Below are positions 36,837 to 48,227 of a DNA stretch of 64,000 nucleotides, one piece after another (the stretch's first letter is position 1; each line of letters starts with the position of its first letter). The notes under the pieces are model-generated. The model was not told the origin of the DNA, did no database searches, and worked only from the letters and a program-made list of their open reading frames with translations. Source of the stretch: Actinomycetota bacterium (lineage in GTDB: Bacteria; Actinomycetota; Humimicrobiia; Humimicrobiales; Humimicrobiaceae); assembly GCA_028717265.1 (NCBI GenBank), contig JAQUOE010000004.1, forward strand, positions 1-64,000, read 5' to 3'. The position numbers and the translations under genes were made by a program.

Positions 36837-37585
36837 TGTCCGGTCATTCAAAGTGGCATTCAATCAAACATAAAAAAGCTAAGGAAGATGCGAAAAGGGG
36901 CAATATGTTCGGTAAACTTAGCAGAAATATAATTGTGGCGGTAAAAGAAGGAGGAGGAAGCGATCCCAGAGACAATATAGCTCTTGGCAATGCAATTGCA
37001 AAAGCCAAAGAATATAATATGCCCCAGAGCAATATAGAAAGGGCGGTCAAAAAAGGAACCGGTGAAATAGAGGGAGGAAATTTCGAGAGTATTCTTTACG
37101 AAGGTTATGGCCCCGGTGGGATAGCTATAATAGTAGAAGTGATGACAGAGAACAAAAACAGAACCGCTTCGGATGTGAGAAATATTTTAAGCAGATACAA
37201 TGGAACCCTTGGCGAGAGTGGAAGTGTGAGCTGGCAATTCGAAAGAAAAGGTATAATTGTAGTGGAGCGGAGCGAAGTCCAAAATGAAGAAGAATTTATG
37301 CTCAGTATGATTGACAGTGGAGCCGAAGACATAGATGAAGATGATGATGTATATGAAATTAAAACTCCTCCCGTTGAATTTATAAAAGTCAGGGAAACTC
37401 TCGAAAAAAATAAAATAAATATAAAATCCAGCGAACTGGGGCTCATGCCCAAATCAACCATTAAATTGCCCAAGGAAGAAAGCGTCAAAGTACTTAAACT
37501 GCTAAACGCACTTGATGAACACGATGATGTCCAGAATGTAACCTCCAATCTCGAAATCTCGGATGAGATATTAAGCGAAGTATAA
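36836..37585 (+). CDS. yebC: YebC/PmpR family protein
   Basis: MSGHSKWHSIKHKKAKEDAKRGNMFGKLSRNI; TGATG overlap with pdxT. Confidence 0.96.
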   Translation: MSGHSKWHSIKHKKAKEDAKRGNMFGKLSRNIIVAVKEGGGSDPRDNIALGNAIAKAKEYNMPQSNIERAVKKGTGEIEGGNFESILYEGYGPGGIAIIVEVMTENKNRTASDVRNILSRYNGTLGESGSVSWQFERKGIIVVERSEVQNEEEFMLSMIDSGAEDIDEDDDVYEIKTPPVEFIKVRETLEKNKINIKSSELGLMPKSTIKLPKEESVKVLKLLNALDEHDDVQNVTSNLEISDEILSEV

Positions 37586-37595
37586 ATATTTAAAA

Positions 37596-38120
37596 ATGAC
37601 GGATGATAGAATAAGAATATTAGGAATAGACCCGGGACTGGAGACTACAGGAATAAGTATACTGGATATAAAAAAAGGAGATTACTGCCCCGTATATTCT
37701 GATTGCATCATTACAAAAAAAGCCAGGCCCATCTGCGAAAGATTAGAGGAAATCTACACAATAATCAATCAGTTAATCAAAAAATATTGTCCTGATTGTA
37801 TGGCAATAGAAGAAATTTTTTTCAATATGAATGTCAAATCGGCCATGGATGTTGGCCAGGCAAGGGGCGTATCCATTCTTGCAGGAAGTGTCAACAATCT
37901 GAAGATATACGAGTATACACCGCTTGAAGTGAAACAGGCCATTGTTGGTTATGGTAAAGCAACGAAGAAGCAGATAAAATATATGTTAAAAATTATTTTA
38001 AAAATTGAAGATGATTTCTTTCCCAAAAAAGATGATGCGTGGGATGCGATGGCTATATCGGTATGTCATGCCAACAATAGAAAGTTTCAAGATAAGGTTA
38101 AAACTATTAAAAATTACTGA
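37596..38120 (+). CDS. ruvC: Holliday junction resolvase RuvC
   Basis: ILGIDPGLETTGISI, AIEEIFF, DAWDAMAISVCH. Confidence 0.95.
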   Translation: MTDDRIRILGIDPGLETTGISILDIKKGDYCPVYSDCIITKKARPICERLEEIYTIINQLIKKYCPDCMAIEEIFFNMNVKSAMDVGQARGVSILAGSVNNLKIYEYTPLEVKQAIVGYGKATKKQIKYMLKIILKIEDDFFPKKDDAWDAMAISVCHANNRKFQDKVKTIKNY

Positions 38121-38128
38121 CTGATTAT

Positions 38129-38719
38129 ATGATTGCAAAGATATTCGGTAAGATAATAAAAAAATCTCCATCCAGTATTCTGGTATTGACCGGAGGAATA
38201 GGATTCGAGATATTGATTTCAAGCAGAACTTTCGAAAAGATACCGGAAGCAGGTTCGGAAGTGGAACTTGATATATATACTCATGTAAGAGAAGATGAAT
38301 TAAAACTGATAGGTTTTCTTGACCTCTCGGATAAGAAGTTCTTTTTAAAACTTATAAACGTTTCCGGCATATCGATTAAAATAGCATTGAGTGCCCTGTC
38401 CATATACAGCGGAGAGGAAATTGGAAGGATAATTGCAACAAGAGAAGTTGATCTTTTAAGAAGAATTCCTGGAATTGGTCTTAGACTTGCCGAAAGGATG
38501 ATCGTGGAACTAAAAGATAAGCTTGAAGATGTAAAGATGGCTGGAGAAATTCGTTCAGGTCTGGAAGAAAATGAAAAAATATATGAAGTGAAACAGGCCC
38601 TTAAGACCCTGGGGTATAATTCCAGAGAGATAGGGAAAGCCGTATCAAGGTTGGATGTTGATATTATAGAAAAAGAAAAAATTGAAGTTATACTTAAAAT
38701 GGCCCTTAAGGAAGTATAA
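38129..38719 (+). CDS. ruvA: Holliday junction branch migration protein RuvA
   Basis: [42 protein letters not shown]. Confidence 0.93.
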   Translation: MIAKIFGKIIKKSPSSILVLTGGIGFEILISSRTFEKIPEAGSEVELDIYTHVREDELKLIGFLDLSDKKFFLKLINVSGISIKIALSALSIYSGEEIGRIIATREVDLLRRIPGIGLRLAERMIVELKDKLEDVKMAGEIRSGLEENEKIYEVKQALKTLGYNSREIGKAVSRLDVDIIEKEKIEVILKMALKEV

Positions 38720-38742
38720 AAAATAATAATCAGGTAAATAAA

Positions 38743-39795
38743 ATGACTGAAGAGAATGAAGAAAATAACGATATTAATCCCAAACATATAAAGGTTGATA
38801 TCGAGCTGGACAAGAGTCTTCGTCCAGGATCCATATCGGAATTTATAGGTCAGCAAAAAATAGTGGAAAATCTTCTGGTATTCATCAAATCTGCCAGAAA
38901 GAGAAAAGAGCCATTGGACCATGTTATTTTATCCGGTCCTCCGGGCCTTGGCAAAACCTGTCTGGGAGAAATAATTGCAAATGAGCTGGGGGTCGGTTTC
39001 AGGATCACTTCCGGTCCGGCTATTGAAAGAGCAGGAGATCTGGCCGCGATCCTTACCAATCTGGAGAAATTCGATGTACTGTTTATTGATGAGATACACA
39101 GATTGAACAGGAGCGTGGAAGAGATTTTATATCCGGCAATGGAGGATTATAAACTGGATATAATAATAGGTAAGGGCCCATCAGCAAAATCCATAAGAAT
39201 CGATATTGCACCTTTTACAATTATTGGTGCGACAACAAGAATAGGACTTGTGGCTTCACCTTTAAGGGACAGATTTGGAGTGAACATTAGATTGGACTAT
39301 TATGATAAGAGAAGTATCATCAAAATTATCAAAAGGTCCGCAGCAATACTTGGTATAGAAATAACAGAAGATGGTGCCGGGGCCATAGCCGGAAGGAGCA
39401 GGGGAACACCAAGGATTGCAAACAGATTACTTCGTAGGGTCAGAGACTATGCTCTGATGTCCAATGATAGTGTAATAGACGAAGGCATAGCTGAAAAAGC
39501 GCTGGCCAGGCTTGATATAGATAAACTGGGTCTGGATGTAGTGGATAAAAAAATTTTACATACGCTTGTCTTAAAATTCGATGGCGGGCCCGTAGGGGTA
39601 GGAACAATAGCAGCTTCAATAGGTGAAGAAACGGATACCGTCGAAGATGTTTATGAACCATATCTTTTACAACTTGGATTTGTTAAGAGGACCTCAAAAG
39701 GCAGGGTTGCAACCGGCCTGGCTTTTAAGTACATGGGAGTAAAAAAAGAAACCAGCCCAGCTCTTTTTGATAGCTTACCCGAAAATGAAGATTGA
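38743..39795 (+). CDS. ruvB: Holliday junction helicase RuvB
   Basis: [75 protein letters not shown]. Confidence 0.96.
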   Translation: MTEENEENNDINPKHIKVDIELDKSLRPGSISEFIGQQKIVENLLVFIKSARKRKEPLDHVILSGPPGLGKTCLGEIIANELGVGFRITSGPAIERAGDLAAILTNLEKFDVLFIDEIHRLNRSVEEILYPAMEDYKLDIIIGKGPSAKSIRIDIAPFTIIGATTRIGLVASPLRDRFGVNIRLDYYDKRSIIKIIKRSAAILGIEITEDGAGAIAGRSRGTPRIANRLLRRVRDYALMSNDSVIDEGIAEKALARLDIDKLGLDVVDKKILHTLVLKFDGGPVGVGTIAASIGEETDTVEDVYEPYLLQLGFVKRTSKGRVATGLAFKYMGVKKETSPALFDSLPENED

Positions 39796-40801
39796 ATTAT
39801 TCGATTACGAACTTCCCCGAAAATTTATAGCTCAAGAACCTCTTTCCCAAAGAGATGAATCAAAGCTCCTGATACTGGATCGAAAAACAGGCAATATAAA
39901 ACATGATATTTTTTATAATACCCCGGACTATTTTGATAAAGGAGATGTACTTGTAATAAATGAAAGCAAAGTATTACGCTGCAGGATCATGGGGAAAAAA
40001 GAAGGAACCGGTGCAAATATTGAATGCTTTGTCCTGAGCAGGATCAAGGATAATCAGTACATGGTACTAATAAAGCCTTCTAAAAGGGTTCAACCTCCGG
40101 ACAAAATAATAATAAGCGGCAAATATTTTTTTACCGTAAAGATAAAATTAGACTACGGCCGCGCAATAGTTGAATTCAATCACCCTGTTGGTCCTATTTT
40201 TAAACAATATGGCAGGATACCGCTTCCTCCTTATATAAAAAACGATAATATAGACGAATCACGTTATCAGACCATATACGCAGGGAGGGAAGGTTCTTGC
40301 GCTGCTCCTACTGCGGGCCTTCATTTTTCGGATGAATTGATAAAGAGATTAAAAATCAGAGGAGTCATAATAGCAAAACTTGGTCTTGATATAGGCCTGG
40401 ACACGTTCAGACCAATAACGGAAGATGAAATAGAAAAACATAGAATGCACAGTGAACATTATTATATTAATCAGGCAGAAGTGCGAAAGATCAGACATGC
40501 AAAGGAGAAAGGGAAAAGGTCGATTGCGGTAGGCACAACTTCGGTCAGAGTTCTGGAAACTCTGATGGCAAGATACGGTAAGATAACAGGAGACAGCGGA
40601 GTAACCGATATTTTTATATATCCAGGATATGAATTCAAAGCGATAGATTGTATGATCACCAATTTTCACCTTCCCCGATCAACTCTTCTGGTAATGGTAT
40701 CCGCTTTTGCAGGGAGAGAGAATGTTTTAAATGCATACGAGGAAGCAAAACAAAAAGATTATAGATTTTATAGTTTTGGGGACTGCATGTTAATAAAATG
40801 A
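39785..40801 (+). CDS. queA: S-adenosylmethionine:tRNA ribosyltransferase-isomerase QueA
   Basis: [62 protein letters not shown] 39785 preferred to 39767. Confidence 0.95.
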   Translation: MKIELFDYELPRKFIAQEPLSQRDESKLLILDRKTGNIKHDIFYNTPDYFDKGDVLVINESKVLRCRIMGKKEGTGANIECFVLSRIKDNQYMVLIKPSKRVQPPDKIIISGKYFFTVKIKLDYGRAIVEFNHPVGPIFKQYGRIPLPPYIKNDNIDESRYQTIYAGREGSCAAPTAGLHFSDELIKRLKIRGVIIAKLGLDIGLDTFRPITEDEIEKHRMHSEHYYINQAEVRKIRHAKEKGKRSIAVGTTSVRVLETLMARYGKITGDSGVTDIFIYPGYEFKAIDCMITNFHLPRSTLLVMVSAFAGRENVLNAYEEAKQKDYRFYSFGDCMLIK

Positions 40802-40807
40802 AACTGC

Positions 40808-42652
40808 TCAGTCGTTGAAGGAGAACTTTTTATTAGTTATGACTTTCAGGCAGGCTTCAGCTATTTTAGGATCATAAAGTTTTCCTTTGTTTTTCTTTAT
40901 TTCTTCAATAGCCATTCCAATCCCAAGAGCGGGTCTGTATGGTCTATGTGAAGACATTGCTTCCACCACATCCGCTATACCGATAATTTTTGCTTCAAGA
41001 GTTATATCTTTGCCTTTAAGACTGTTTGGATAGCCGGAACCATCTTCCCTTTCGTGATGCTGTAAAATAATTTGAGCTATTGGATAATGAAAATTTATTT
41101 TTTTAATGATATTAAATCCAGTGATTGGATGGGTTCTTATAAGTTTAAACTCTATGTCTGTTAATTGGCCTGGCTTAGAAAGAATAGAAGTTGGTATACT
41201 TATTTTTCCTATATCATGGATTGCCGCAGAGGTTCTTATAAGTTTAATTTTTTCATCGCTGAGATTTAATTTTTTAGAAATCTTTTCAGCAAGCATAGTT
41301 ACTCTTTTCTGATGTCCTGCTGTATAAGGATCTCTCGTTTCCACTATCATAGCAAGAGTATTTATAGTATCGTCTAATGTTCTTTCCAGTTCTTCGTATG
41401 CTTTTTTTCTTTCTGTGATATCTGTAAAATTAACCAACAGATATTTTAATTTTCCATTATTTATTAGAGGCGAAGCCCTGAGTTCTACCCAGAATATTTG
41501 GCCTCTTTTATTTAAAAATGGCAATTCAGGAATAATGATATCATTTTGCATGGCAGAATTTAATTTTGCCATGCAGCTATGCATCATTTCTTTTGGCCAG
41601 TATGGATAAGGAGGTTTAATACCAATAGTATCTTTTAAGGAAAAGCCGGTAATTTTCTCAAGCGCAGGATTGATATACCTGATTGATTTATCCGGATTTA
41701 TAACAAGAGTAGGGCTGGGGGAATTTTCAAGGATGGTTTTGTTGAACTCTCCGCTTTCCCTGAGCTTATCTTCGATCTTCATACGCTCGGTTATATCTGT
41801 TATTATCCCCTGAATTCCCAGGATTCTTTTATTTTTTTTAATTACGGATATGCGAACTTCCCCGGTAAATAATCTTTTATCCTTATGCCTCCAGTTGATA
41901 AGCAAAGGTTTTATTTTTTTGCCAAGCAAGAGTCTCGTAAATATCCTGACGTATTGAGGTACATCTTTAATTAAAAGAAATTTTAAATTTTTAAAGTGAC
42001 TTCCCAGAAGATACTGTTTTTTAAAACCCGTAAAGTGCAGTACCGCATCGTTTATATTTGTAATAAATCCTCTATCATTCAGAATAGCAATCCCAACCGG
42101 AGATGTTTCAAAAAGAAGTCTGTATTTTTCCTCACTTTCTTTCAGGGCTTCTTCTGCCTGTTCCTTATCTGTTATATCCATTATGAAACCTTCAAGTAAT
42201 TGAAGATCATAATCAGGCAATGGAAGAAATCGTCCAATTTCTGAGACCCATTTTATTCTATTGTTGGCAGTAATTATCCGGTATTTCAGGTGGAATTGTT
42301 TTAATTCTTTTAAGGATTTTTTAACATCATCCCTGACCATTTTTCTATCTTCGGGGTGGATGATTTTTTCATAAGAGATTTTATTGTTCAATATTAATTC
42401 TTCAGGTCTGTAACCGGTTAACCGGAAGCAGCCTTTACTAATAAATTCCATGGTCCAGTTATGATCGTTCCTGCAACAATAAACAATTCCTGGAAGCTCG
42501 TTTGTTATCGAGGAGTGAAAAAGCTGGTTTTTTCTTATAATTTCTTTTATATATTTATCTTTGTCCTTTATTTTTTCCAGAGTTAATAGATCTTCATGTA
42601 GTTTTACATGTAATTTTAAGAATTCCTCTGACAATTTTATGTCTGCTGTCAT
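40808..42652 (-). CDS. Multi-PAS HD-GYP domain protein (putative c-di-GMP phosphodiesterase)
   Basis: Repeated PAS/PAC segments and HDIGKISIPTSILSKPGQLTDIEF..HHEREDGSGYP. Confidence 0.92.
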   Translation of the reverse strand: MTADIKLSEEFLKLHVKLHEDLLTLEKIKDKDKYIKEIIRKNQLFHSSITNELPGIVYCCRNDHNWTMEFISKGCFRLTGYRPEELILNNKISYEKIIHPEDRKMVRDDVKKSLKELKQFHLKYRIITANNRIKWVSEIGRFLPLPDYDLQLLEGFIMDITDKEQAEEALKESEEKYRLLFETSPVGIAILNDRGFITNINDAVLHFTGFKKQYLLGSHFKNLKFLLIKDVPQYVRIFTRLLLGKKIKPLLINWRHKDKRLFTGEVRISVIKKNKRILGIQGIITDITERMKIEDKLRESGEFNKTILENSPSPTLVINPDKSIRYINPALEKITGFSLKDTIGIKPPYPYWPKEMMHSCMAKLNSAMQNDIIIPELPFLNKRGQIFWVELRASPLINNGKLKYLLVNFTDITERKKAYEELERTLDDTINTLAMIVETRDPYTAGHQKRVTMLAEKISKKLNLSDEKIKLIRTSAAIHDIGKISIPTSILSKPGQLTDIEFKLIRTHPITGFNIIKKINFHYPIAQIILQHHEREDGSGYPNSLKGKDITLEAKIIGIADVVEAMSSHRPYRPALGIGMAIEEIKKNKGKLYDPKIAEACLKVITNKKFSFND

Positions 42653-42928
42653 TTCATTATAATAATTTATGAATTTTTAAAAATTATATTGTTCATATTA
42701 ATATATTAATAATACTTTTAATATATATAAATACATTATACTACAACTTTAAAATTAATAAAGAGTGCAGAAATTTAATCTACCTTTTATAATAATTCGC
42801 GGGGCTGATATAATGTAATTTTTAGGAAAATACTGAATATGCGGTTATTTGAATTGAATAAATAAACACCAGCATCTGGAGAAGAAATTATGAATATAAA
42901 AAAAAATCGATACGACCGGAGGTAAAAT

Positions 42929-43453
42929 TTGGTTAATACAATAATATGGACCCTGATAATATTTGTTGCGAGAATTGTCGATGTAAGTCTTGGAACCATA
43001 AGAGTAAATATGATAGTAAGAAGAAAGAAAGCCATTGCCGCCATGATAGGTTTTGTCGAGGTTACCATATTTATATCAGTAATAGTAAGATTGATTAAAA
43101 ATATCGATAATATTTATGGGATACTTGCTTATGGGGCCGGCTTTGCGGTGGGAACAGTTGTAGGTATATTGATATCCGAAAAATTATCCCGTGATTTAGT
43201 AAGCACGAATATCATTTCCAGAAAGCATAATGAGGAAATAAAGGAATTACTTTTAAAAGAGGATTTTGGATTTACCTGCTATAAAGGTGCCGGCAGAGAG
43301 GGAGAGGTGGAGATCATTAATGTGGTTTGCAGCAGTGCCAGTCTTCAAAGATTGAACAAGTTAATACATAACAGGGATTCGGGTGCTTTCGTAGTCAGCT
43401 ATATGCTTGACAGGATACGTGGAGGATTTATCAGGGGATTAAAGAAAAAGTAA
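42929..43453 (+). CDS. DUF2179/UPF0316-like membrane protein
   Basis: TIIWTLIIFVARIVDVSLGTIRVNMIVRRKKAIAAMIGFVEVTIFI. Confidence 0.8.
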   Translation: MVNTIIWTLIIFVARIVDVSLGTIRVNMIVRRKKAIAAMIGFVEVTIFISVIVRLIKNIDNIYGILAYGAGFAVGTVVGILISEKLSRDLVSTNIISRKHNEEIKELLLKEDFGFTCYKGAGREGEVEIINVVCSSASLQRLNKLIHNRDSGAFVVSYMLDRIRGGFIRGLKKK

Positions 43454-43628
43454 TAGATAATATGAAATCATTTGATTTTAAGCTTTTATTATTCAAAAAA
43501 AGATATACCTTGAAAAGTAAGCGTAAATAGAGAGCCTATATAAATTCCAGTTTACAAATGAAATGAAAGTATTAAGATAATAAAAAGTTAAAATAAAACA
43601 TTGATCTTAAAAAGGGGTGCATTAAAAT

Positions 43629-45599
43629 ATGAAAGGAGATTCCACGAATTGCGAACCTCCTCAAAAGAGTATCAATTCAAATTCCTGCAAGAAGACCATA
43701 GGGCCGATAGCAAATCTGGAAGAGCATCTGAAGCCCGACTGGTGGAAAAATATTTTTAACTCGACTTATTTAAAGACCGATGGTGACGTTGTAGACGATA
43801 AACTAATCACCAGAAAAGAAATAGATTTATTTATAAGAATTCTAAATTTATCCCCTGAAGACAAAATACTGGATCTTTGTTGCGGGCAGGGAAGGCATTG
43901 TATAGAACTTGCAAACAGAGGTTTCAAGCATGTCGAAGGGCTTGATCGGTCGCATTATCTTATCCAGAGAGCAAAAAAGGAAAGCACTACGATCAAATTC
44001 AGGGAAGGTGACGCAAGGAAGCTGCCTTATGCTCCGGATACATTTGATGCAGTTATGATTCTGGGAAATAGTTTTGGCTATTTCGAAACTTCCAAGGAAG
44101 ACATGATGGTGCTAAAAGAAGTTCTGAGGGTACTAAAACCCTGGGGGAAATTTCTAATTGATTTATCCGACGGAGAATATTTAAAAGAAAATATGAAATC
44201 GAGATCATGGGAGTGGATAGATAAAAAATCTTTTGTATGTCGTGAACGGTCACTTTCTTTTGACAAAACCCGTTTGATCTCAAGGGAAATAATAAATGAT
44301 GTTGATAATGGAGTCGTAACAGATCAATTTTATGCCGAGAGGCTCTATACACAGGAAGAAATAATCGAATTTTTAAAACAGGCAGGATTCAGCAATATTA
44401 CGTCAAATGGAACAATAACACCTGATTCAAAAAGAAATCAGGATCTGGGGATGACCGAAAGAAGAATCATCATATCTGCCATTGCTAAAAAGAACTGGTC
44501 ACCGATAAAGATAAAAAAGTCCCATTTAAAAAATGTTGCCGTTTTACTGGGTGACCCGAATAGAATAGATATTTTGAAGCCATTATATATGTTTGATGAT
44601 GATGACCTTTATACTATAGATCAACTAAAAGATTCTCTGAGAGATATCGAAAAAAACTATAACTACAGATTTCATTACCTTGATAACCATGAGACCATGA
44701 TCAAGGATCTCATTAAGCTACAGGAAAAAGGCAGAATTGATTTTGCATTCAATCTTTGCGACGAAGGATATTACAACGATGCAAGAAAGGAACTTCATGT
44801 ACCTGCCCTACTGGATATTCTGGGAATTCCATACACCGGCTCCGAACCCCAGTGTCTTGCCCATTGCTATGACAAATCACTGGTAAGGGGTATTGCAGAA
44901 GAAATGGGTATTCCTACTCCGCAGGCTTTCTTTATAAAATCCGGGGATACTTCATTCGAAGTACCCTTTGATTTTCCTATGTTTATCAAGCCCAATTTCG
45001 GTGACTCAAGTTTCGGCATAACTCAGAGGAATGTGGTTTATAATATCGAAAAGACTCTGTATGTGATTTCTGAGATCAGGGATAAACTCGGATATGACAA
45101 ACCGATTCTGATCGAGGAATTCCTATCAGGTAAAGATCTAAGTGTGGGGATAATCGGTAACTTTCCTGATTCTTATACGGTTCTGCCGATAATCGAAGAG
45201 GATTACTCGGAACTGCCTGCTGATCTTCCCAGGATCTGTGGTTATGAAGCAAAATGGCTTCAGGACTCGCCTTATTGGAAAATAAAGTCAATACCTGCAG
45301 AATTACCGGCAGAAACCGAAAGATTTATCATAGATTGTTCACTGAGATTATTCGAAAGACTTGGTTGCAGGGATTATACGCGTCTTGACTGGAGGTTGAC
45401 CGATAAAGGGAAACCAAAATTATTGGAGGTTAATCCAAATCCGGGATGGTGCTGGGATGGTCATCTGGCTAAAATGTCAAAGATAAAAGATATACCATAC
45501 AGCGGGATGCTTCTGATGATTTTAAAAGAAGCTGAGAAAAGGTTCAAATTAATGGAAAAGACTGACTTATCGAATTCAATAAATTCAATAGTAAAATAA
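43629..45599 (+). CDS. SAM-dependent methyltransferase fused to a D-Ala-D-Ala ligase-like ATP-grasp domain
   Basis: N-terminus ILDLCCGQGRHCIELANRGF; C-terminus FNLCDEGYYNDARKELHVPALLDILGIPYTGSEPQCLAHCYDKSLVR and LLEVNPNPGWCWDGHLAKM. Confidence 0.85.
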   Translation: MKGDSTNCEPPQKSINSNSCKKTIGPIANLEEHLKPDWWKNIFNSTYLKTDGDVVDDKLITRKEIDLFIRILNLSPEDKILDLCCGQGRHCIELANRGFKHVEGLDRSHYLIQRAKKESTTIKFREGDARKLPYAPDTFDAVMILGNSFGYFETSKEDMMVLKEVLRVLKPWGKFLIDLSDGEYLKENMKSRSWEWIDKKSFVCRERSLSFDKTRLISREIINDVDNGVVTDQFYAERLYTQEEIIEFLKQAGFSNITSNGTITPDSKRNQDLGMTERRIIISAIAKKNWSPIKIKKSHLKNVAVLLGDPNRIDILKPLYMFDDDDLYTIDQLKDSLRDIEKNYNYRFHYLDNHETMIKDLIKLQEKGRIDFAFNLCDEGYYNDARKELHVPALLDILGIPYTGSEPQCLAHCYDKSLVRGIAEEMGIPTPQAFFIKSGDTSFEVPFDFPMFIKPNFGDSSFGITQRNVVYNIEKTLYVISEIRDKLGYDKPILIEEFLSGKDLSVGIIGNFPDSYTVLPIIEEDYSELPADLPRICGYEAKWLQDSPYWKIKSIPAELPAETERFIIDCSLRLFERLGCRDYTRLDWRLTDKGKPKLLEVNPNPGWCWDGHLAKMSKIKDIPYSGMLLMILKEAEKRFKLMEKTDLSNSINSIVK

Positions 45600-45813
45600 A
45601 TAAAAGTACGTTATCCCGCTAATGATATGACTGATAAAAACACCGCTTAATCCTTAAAGATTACTTTCTCAAATGGAATACTGATACTACTAAATTTAGA
45701 AAATACAATATATCATATAGCATATCAAGAAGAATTTGTGATAATATCCAAAAAAATATGTTTGTAATAAGAATATATAAAGAAAGAAAAAATTTTTAAA
45801 AAGGAGCAGTGGG

Positions 45814-46518
45814 GTGGAAAATCAAGAAAAAAATAAAATTTGCCAATTATGTAAAAAACACAAGAAAAAAAGCGAATTACTTCCTCTTGAGCTGATAGAT
45901 TCTGAATTATTTGATTTCATTAAAGAGAAATATCCGGAATGCTCTGATGAAGGGTATATATGCAGAAATGATCTCAGCAATATAAGACTTAAATATGTTG
46001 AAGAAGTTTTAAGGAAGGAAAAAGGTGAGCTTTCGACTCTTGAAAAGGGGGTATTCGACAGCATAAAGGAGCAGGAAACGATTGCCAGAAATATTAATAC
46101 CGAATTTGAGGAACAATTGACACTGGGACAGAAATTATCAGATAAAATCGCAGCATTTGGCGGAAGCTGGAAGTTTATAATGATCTTTTTTGTAATTATC
46201 ATCGTCTGGATGATAATAAATTCAGTGAGTCTTGCCGGGAAAAATTTTGACCCTTATCCTTTTATACTCCTGAATCTCGTACTTTCCTGTCTGGCTGCAG
46301 TACAGGCCCCTGTAATACTTATGAGCCAGAACAGACAGGAATCCAAAGACAGATTGAGATCCAGGAACGATTATATCGTAAATCTGAAGGCTGAACTTGA
46401 GATAAGAAGTCTGAATGAAAAGATGGAGAATTTATTGGTTTATCAGTGGCAGAGGTTAATGGAAATACAAAAAATACAGACTGATATAATGAATGAGTTA
46501 TCCGAAAAAAGCAGATGA
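45814..46518 (+). CDS. DUF1003 domain membrane protein with N-terminal CxxC motif
   Basis: CQLCKKHKKKSELLPLELI, FGGSWKFIMIFFVIIIVWMIIN, YPFILLNLVLSCLAAVQAPVILMSQNRQ. Confidence 0.85.
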   Translation: MENQEKNKICQLCKKHKKKSELLPLELIDSELFDFIKEKYPECSDEGYICRNDLSNIRLKYVEEVLRKEKGELSTLEKGVFDSIKEQETIARNINTEFEEQLTLGQKLSDKIAAFGGSWKFIMIFFVIIIVWMIINSVSLAGKNFDPYPFILLNLVLSCLAAVQAPVILMSQNRQESKDRLRSRNDYIVNLKAELEIRSLNEKMENLLVYQWQRLMEIQKIQTDIMNELSEKSR

Positions 46519-46573
46519 AGAAATCCTCAGGATGAGATAGTAAAAATAATATTTTAAGTGTTCATATAAATAA

Positions 46574-47707
<1,134 letters not shown>

Positions 47708-47786
47708 ATATATATTTGCAAAATTTTAAAAAAAGTTAATAATGGTGATATTTGATTTTAAAAAGATTATTTTAAAAGGAGCGATT

Positions 47787-48224
47787 ATGAAATTATCAAA
47801 GCAGATTATTAGTATATTAATTATCAGCATGCTGGTAATAGCAATAGGTTCTTTATCTGTTGCTTGTCTTCCGACAACGACAACCGGAGACGGAACAACA
47901 ACTGAAGGCACGACTGCCGGAGGAACCGAAACTCAGGAAGTGACCGGATGGCAGGCAATATTTGCAAACTATGGAACATGGATCTGGCTGGCAATTTTAG
48001 TGGTAGCATTTTATTTTTTACTTATAAGACCTCAAAGGGTAAGAACCAAAAAAGCTCAGGAAATGATGTCCAGCCTTCAGAGAGGCGATGAAGTCGTTAC
48101 TATCGGAGGGTTTCATGGAAGAATCAAAGATATAAGAGAAGATGTTCTTATAATAACCATTGCAAGTGGTATTGATGTAAAGGTAAATAAAAGTGCCGTT
48201 TCGAAAAAGGCAGTTCAACAGTAA
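47787..48224 (+). CDS. yajC: Preprotein translocase subunit YajC with an unusual N-terminal extension
   Basis: YFLLIRPQRVRTKKAQEMMSSLQRGDEVVTIGGFHGRI; located directly before secD; AAAAGGAGCG upstream of ATG 47787. Confidence 0.9.
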   Translation: MKLSKQIISILIISMLVIAIGSLSVACLPTTTTGDGTTTEGTTAGGTETQEVTGWQAIFANYGTWIWLAILVVAFYFLLIRPQRVRTKKAQEMMSSLQRGDEVVTIGGFHGRIKDIREDVLIITIASGIDVKVNKSAVSKKAVQQ

Positions 48225-48227
48225 AGT

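Noticed and set aside
38281-38922. 213-aa ORF antisense to ruvA/ruvB
   Set aside because: Shadow of two well-supported genes; no recognisable family.
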